Positions 61,981-64,000 of a stretch of DNA of 64,000 nt are shown piece after piece. Below the pieces are notes generated by a model. It did not search any database, was not told the DNA's origin, and was given only the letters and a program-made list of their open reading frames with translations. Location of the stretch: positions 1 through 64,000 of the forward strand of contig CAVXIT010000012.1 of assembly GCA_963761985.1 (NCBI GenBank), given 5' to 3'. The position numbers were made by a program, and so were the translations under genes. Within the stretch, counting starts at the first letter, position 1. Every line of letters begins with the position of its first letter. This stretch comes from JACCTH01 sp963761985. Its GTDB lineage: Bacteria > Actinomycetota > Acidimicrobiia > Spongiisociales > ZC4RG35.

Positions 61981-62676
61981 CTAGCCGCCAGGAGCTCCGA
62001 GAGTTTCGACGAAACGCAATCGATCGATCACGTCGAGCAACTCCGACTCGCTGCGGCGCGACCAAATGTTGTAGAGGCAGTCCTGGCCGGCGACAGAGAG
62101 GAAAGCCAGCTGCGTGGGCGAATCGACTGCACCCGTTGCCGGATCGTCGACAACCAGCTCACTTCCGGCCGCACCCTCGATTCCGTAGCCAACAATGCTG
62201 CCATCGTCGAACTCGACCACGTTTGGCCACGAGGTGATAACGGATTCCTCTGCGGGAACCCCGGCACCGGCCACTCCCACCGCCGACCGCCCACAGTTTT
62301 CGCAGAAGGTGCCGTCAGCATTCATCCCGGGACCGTCGGGAGCATCCCAGGCGACCGCCCACCCCCCGGCAAAGTTGGCTGCGCGAGGGGTGGCTCCCGC
62401 GATGCCGCCCTCCGGACTGAGCGCCGCGCAGGAGGCGCTGTTGTCGGCCGCCTGCCATTGCTCGGCCAGGACTGGAGTCGCTTCGCTCGCCGGCATCGAG
62501 GGCGCGGCCCAAGGTGCGGGCTCTAACGCAGCAGTCGAAGTCGTGGCCGCCGCGGAAGTGGGTGTAGGCAAGCCCGCGGTGGTCGAGACGTCGGGAGTAG
62601 TCGTCGAGCCGGTTGAGGGGCCGCAGGCGACGGCGATGAGCAACAGGGTCGACCCGATCCAGGCCCGTCGCTTCAC
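61981..62676 (-). CDS. Lipoprotein of unknown function
   Basis: 231 residues. Lipobox in WIGSTLLLIAVACGPSTG, Thr/Ser/Ala-rich linker to ~residue 55, then a globular domain with five Cys (NSASCAALSPEGG, GTFCENCGRSAVG, AGQDCLYNIWSRRS) and repeated Gly/Asp loops (GGWAVAWDAPDGPGMNADG, FDDGSIVGYGIEGAAGSEL). I do not recognise the family. Co-oriented with the DUF4260 gene and interposed between the amidohydrolase and the aminotransferase on the other strand. Confidence 0.7.
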   Translation of the reverse strand: MKRRAWIGSTLLLIAVACGPSTGSTTTPDVSTTAGLPTPTSAAATTSTAALEPAPWAAPSMPASEATPVLAEQWQAADNSASCAALSPEGGIAGATPRAANFAGGWAVAWDAPDGPGMNADGTFCENCGRSAVGVAGAGVPAEESVITSWPNVVEFDDGSIVGYGIEGAAGSELVVDDPATGAVDSPTQLAFLSVAGQDCLYNIWSRRSESELLDVIDRLRFVETLGAPGG

Positions 62677-62718
62677 AAGGCCACTGTATTTCGTGTCTCA
62701 CTAGCCTGCGGCCCAATC

Positions 62719-64000
62719 ATGGGTACGCACGCCGAACTTCACGCCCGTCATCAGAAGGTCCTGCCGAAATGGATGGTCCTCTACTACCAGGAACCGATCT
62801 CACTGGTGGAAGGAGATGGACGGTACGTCACCGATGCTGAGGGCAACGAGTACCTCGACTTCTTCGGCGGGATCCTCACCACCATGACCGGATACAACGT
62901 TCCCGAAGTGGTGGCGGCGATCCAGGAGCAGGCGGGGAAGATGCTCCACAGCTCGACGCTCTACCTGATCGAGAACCAGATCGAACTGGCGGAGAAGATC
63001 GCGGCCCTTTCTGGGATCCCCAACGCCAAGGTCTTCTTTACCAATTCGGGCACCGAGGCCAACGACGCCGCGCTGATGATCGCTACTCAGTACCGCAAGT
63101 CGAACCAGGTGCTGGCGATTCGAGGCAGCTATCACGGAAAGTCGCACTCGACGGTGGCGATCACCGGGCAAAGGAACTGGTCGGCCACCGCGAACTATCC
63201 GTTCAACGTCACCTACGTCCACGGGCCGTACAAGCTCCGGAGCCCCTTCGGGCATCTGTCAGACGATGAGTTCATCGAGGCCTGCACTGCCGACCTCAAG
63301 AATCTCTTGGAGATCGCGACTGCCGGCGATGTTGCCTGCATGATCGCCGAGCCGATCCAGGGAGTCGGTGGATTCGCCACGCCACCTGACGGGTTCTTCA
63401 CCGCGTTCAAAGAAGTCCTCGAGCAAGAGGGGATCCTTTTCATCTCAGACGAAGTCCAGACCGGATGGGGAAGGACCGGGGAGCACTTCTGGGGCTACCA
63501 GGCCCACGGGATCGTGCCCGACATGATCACGTTTGCGAAAGGTCTCGGGAATGGAATGGCTCTCGCCGGGGTCATCGCCTCGGCCGAATTGATGGACTCG
63601 CTCCCGGCCAATTCCATCTCAACTTTCGGCGGCAACCCGCTTTCGACTGCGGCCGGACTCGCCAACCTCGACTACCTGCTCGAACACGATCTCCAAACGA
63701 ACGCCTACAAGGTCGGCAATCGCCTCAAGTCAAACCTCGATGCACTGGCGGAACGAAGCGACATCATCGGCGAGGTGCGGGGCAAAGGCCTCATGCTGGG
63801 CGTCGAGCTGGTCCGCAAAGGAGGACTCGACCCGGATGCGGCCGCCGCCGCGGCCGTGATGGAGGAGGCGAAGAAGGAAGGCCTCTTGATCGGCAAGGGC
63901 GGTCTCTACGGCAACACGCTCCGCATCGCGCCGCCGCTTTCCCTCACCGAGGCCGAGGCCGACGAGGGCTATGAGAAGCTGGCCCGAGCGATAGAGCGCG
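62719..64000 (+). CDS. Class III PLP aminotransferase (AGXT2/beta-alanine-type), runs off window
   Basis: At least 427 residues, no stop before the window end, near its full length. GDGRYVTDAEGNEYLDFFGG, FFTNSGTEANDAALMIATQY (phosphate site), GSYHGKSHSTVAITGQRN, ISDEVQTGWGRTGEHFWGYQ (Asp244 to the PLP ring N), TFAKGLGNGMALAGVI with Schiff-base Lys274, and STFGGNPLSTAAGLANL. Closest in pattern to alanine-glyoxylate aminotransferase 2 / (R)-3-amino-2-methylpropionate-pyruvate aminotransferase. It would convert beta-alanine made by the amidohydrolase to malonate semialdehyde. Confidence 0.9.
   Translation, partial: MGTHAELHARHQKVLPKWMVLYYQEPISLVEGDGRYVTDAEGNEYLDFFGGILTTMTGYNVPEVVAAIQEQAGKMLHSSTLYLIENQIELAEKIAALSGIPNAKVFFTNSGTEANDAALMIATQYRKSNQVLAIRGSYHGKSHSTVAITGQRNWSATANYPFNVTYVHGPYKLRSPFGHLSDDEFIEACTADLKNLLEIATAGDVACMIAEPIQGVGGFATPPDGFFTAFKEVLEQEGILFISDEVQTGWGRTGEHFWGYQAHGIVPDMITFAKGLGNGMALAGVIASAELMDSLPANSISTFGGNPLSTAAGLANLDYLLEHDLQTNAYKVGNRLKSNLDALAERSDIIGEVRGKGLMLGVELVRKGGLDPDAAAAAAVMEEAKKEGLLIGKGGLYGNTLRIAPPLSLTEAEADEGYEKLARAIER

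Noticed and set aside
1..64000. CRISPR arrays, rRNA or tRNA genes, prophage genes, insertion sequences
   Set aside because: I read for regular repeat-spacer structure, conserved RNA cores and transposase/phage motifs and found none I could support.

Overview
The window reads as four stretches of DNA from unrelated bacteria joined end to end. About 47 kb of it (16.94-64 kb) is one coherent actinobacterial contig. Base composition, codon use, indel density and genes cut in mid-domain all change together near 7.49, 15.0 and 16.93 kb. Segment A (1 to ~7.49 kb) is very GC-rich, resembling Rokubacteria or another proteobacterium-like soil lineage. Segment B (~7.49-15.0 kb) has lower GC and looks like Acidobacteriota. 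Segment C (~15.0-16.93 kb) is GC-rich and looks like Thermoleophilia-type Actinobacteriota. Segment D (16.93 kb to the end) is Actinobacteriota, with GTG/TTG starts, GlnE, a BTAD/AAA/TPR regulator, SigB-type partner switching and an XRE plus HBHA-like pair. Almost every gene in A-C carries one-base indels and D has very few. My inference is that A-C is a low-coverage, unpolished, possibly chimeric read tail on a good contig.

Segment A holds a branched-chain aminotransferase (partial), an alpha/beta hydrolase, a transglutaminase-like protein divergent from an Anbu proteasome-type protease, then a run of aldehyde:ferredoxin oxidoreductase, DHDPS-family aldolase/lyase and Tat-exported ABC solute-binding protein, and a truncated zinc-type alcohol dehydrogenase. 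Segment B holds a small secreted protein, an NtrC-type response regulator overlapping a PAS-PAS-kinase-receiver hybrid, a DUF937 protein, a DUF1579-like secreted protein and an AraC regulator cut at the junction. Segment C holds a formyltransferase, a coiled-coil protein and a DUF429 fragment.

Segment D starts with a truncated SARP-like regulator divergent from a partner-switching operon: a phosphatase fused to an RsbW-like kinase, two STAS proteins and an unknown protein. After membrane, hydrolase, ferredoxin-like, HTH/Hsp20 and DUF2867 genes come uvrB, a GreA-type factor, mgtE and an M23 peptidase. A second partner-switching locus follows: an RsbU-like phosphatase facing a STAS gene and a SigB-type sigma factor whose N-terminus looks like a degenerate RsbW domain. 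Small stress-type genes (GlsB/YeaQ, CsbD) lie beside it, and I see SigB-like promoter sequences before the phosphatase and glsB genes. Next are nadE, glnE, a CDF transporter, an M20 hydrolase, tyrA, a DAHP synthase, a VIT1-like transporter and the XRE/HBHA-like pair.

The right end (47.6-64 kb) has a molybdenum hydroxylase operon of form II type (coxS-L-M-D, a VanY-like peptidase, coxE, xdhC, mocA). Divergent from it are an ABC importer with an NMT1/THI5-like binding protein, a beta-ureidopropionase-like amidohydrolase and a class III aminotransferase that runs off the window. Together they suggest uptake and breakdown of an N-heterocycle such as a pyrimidine.
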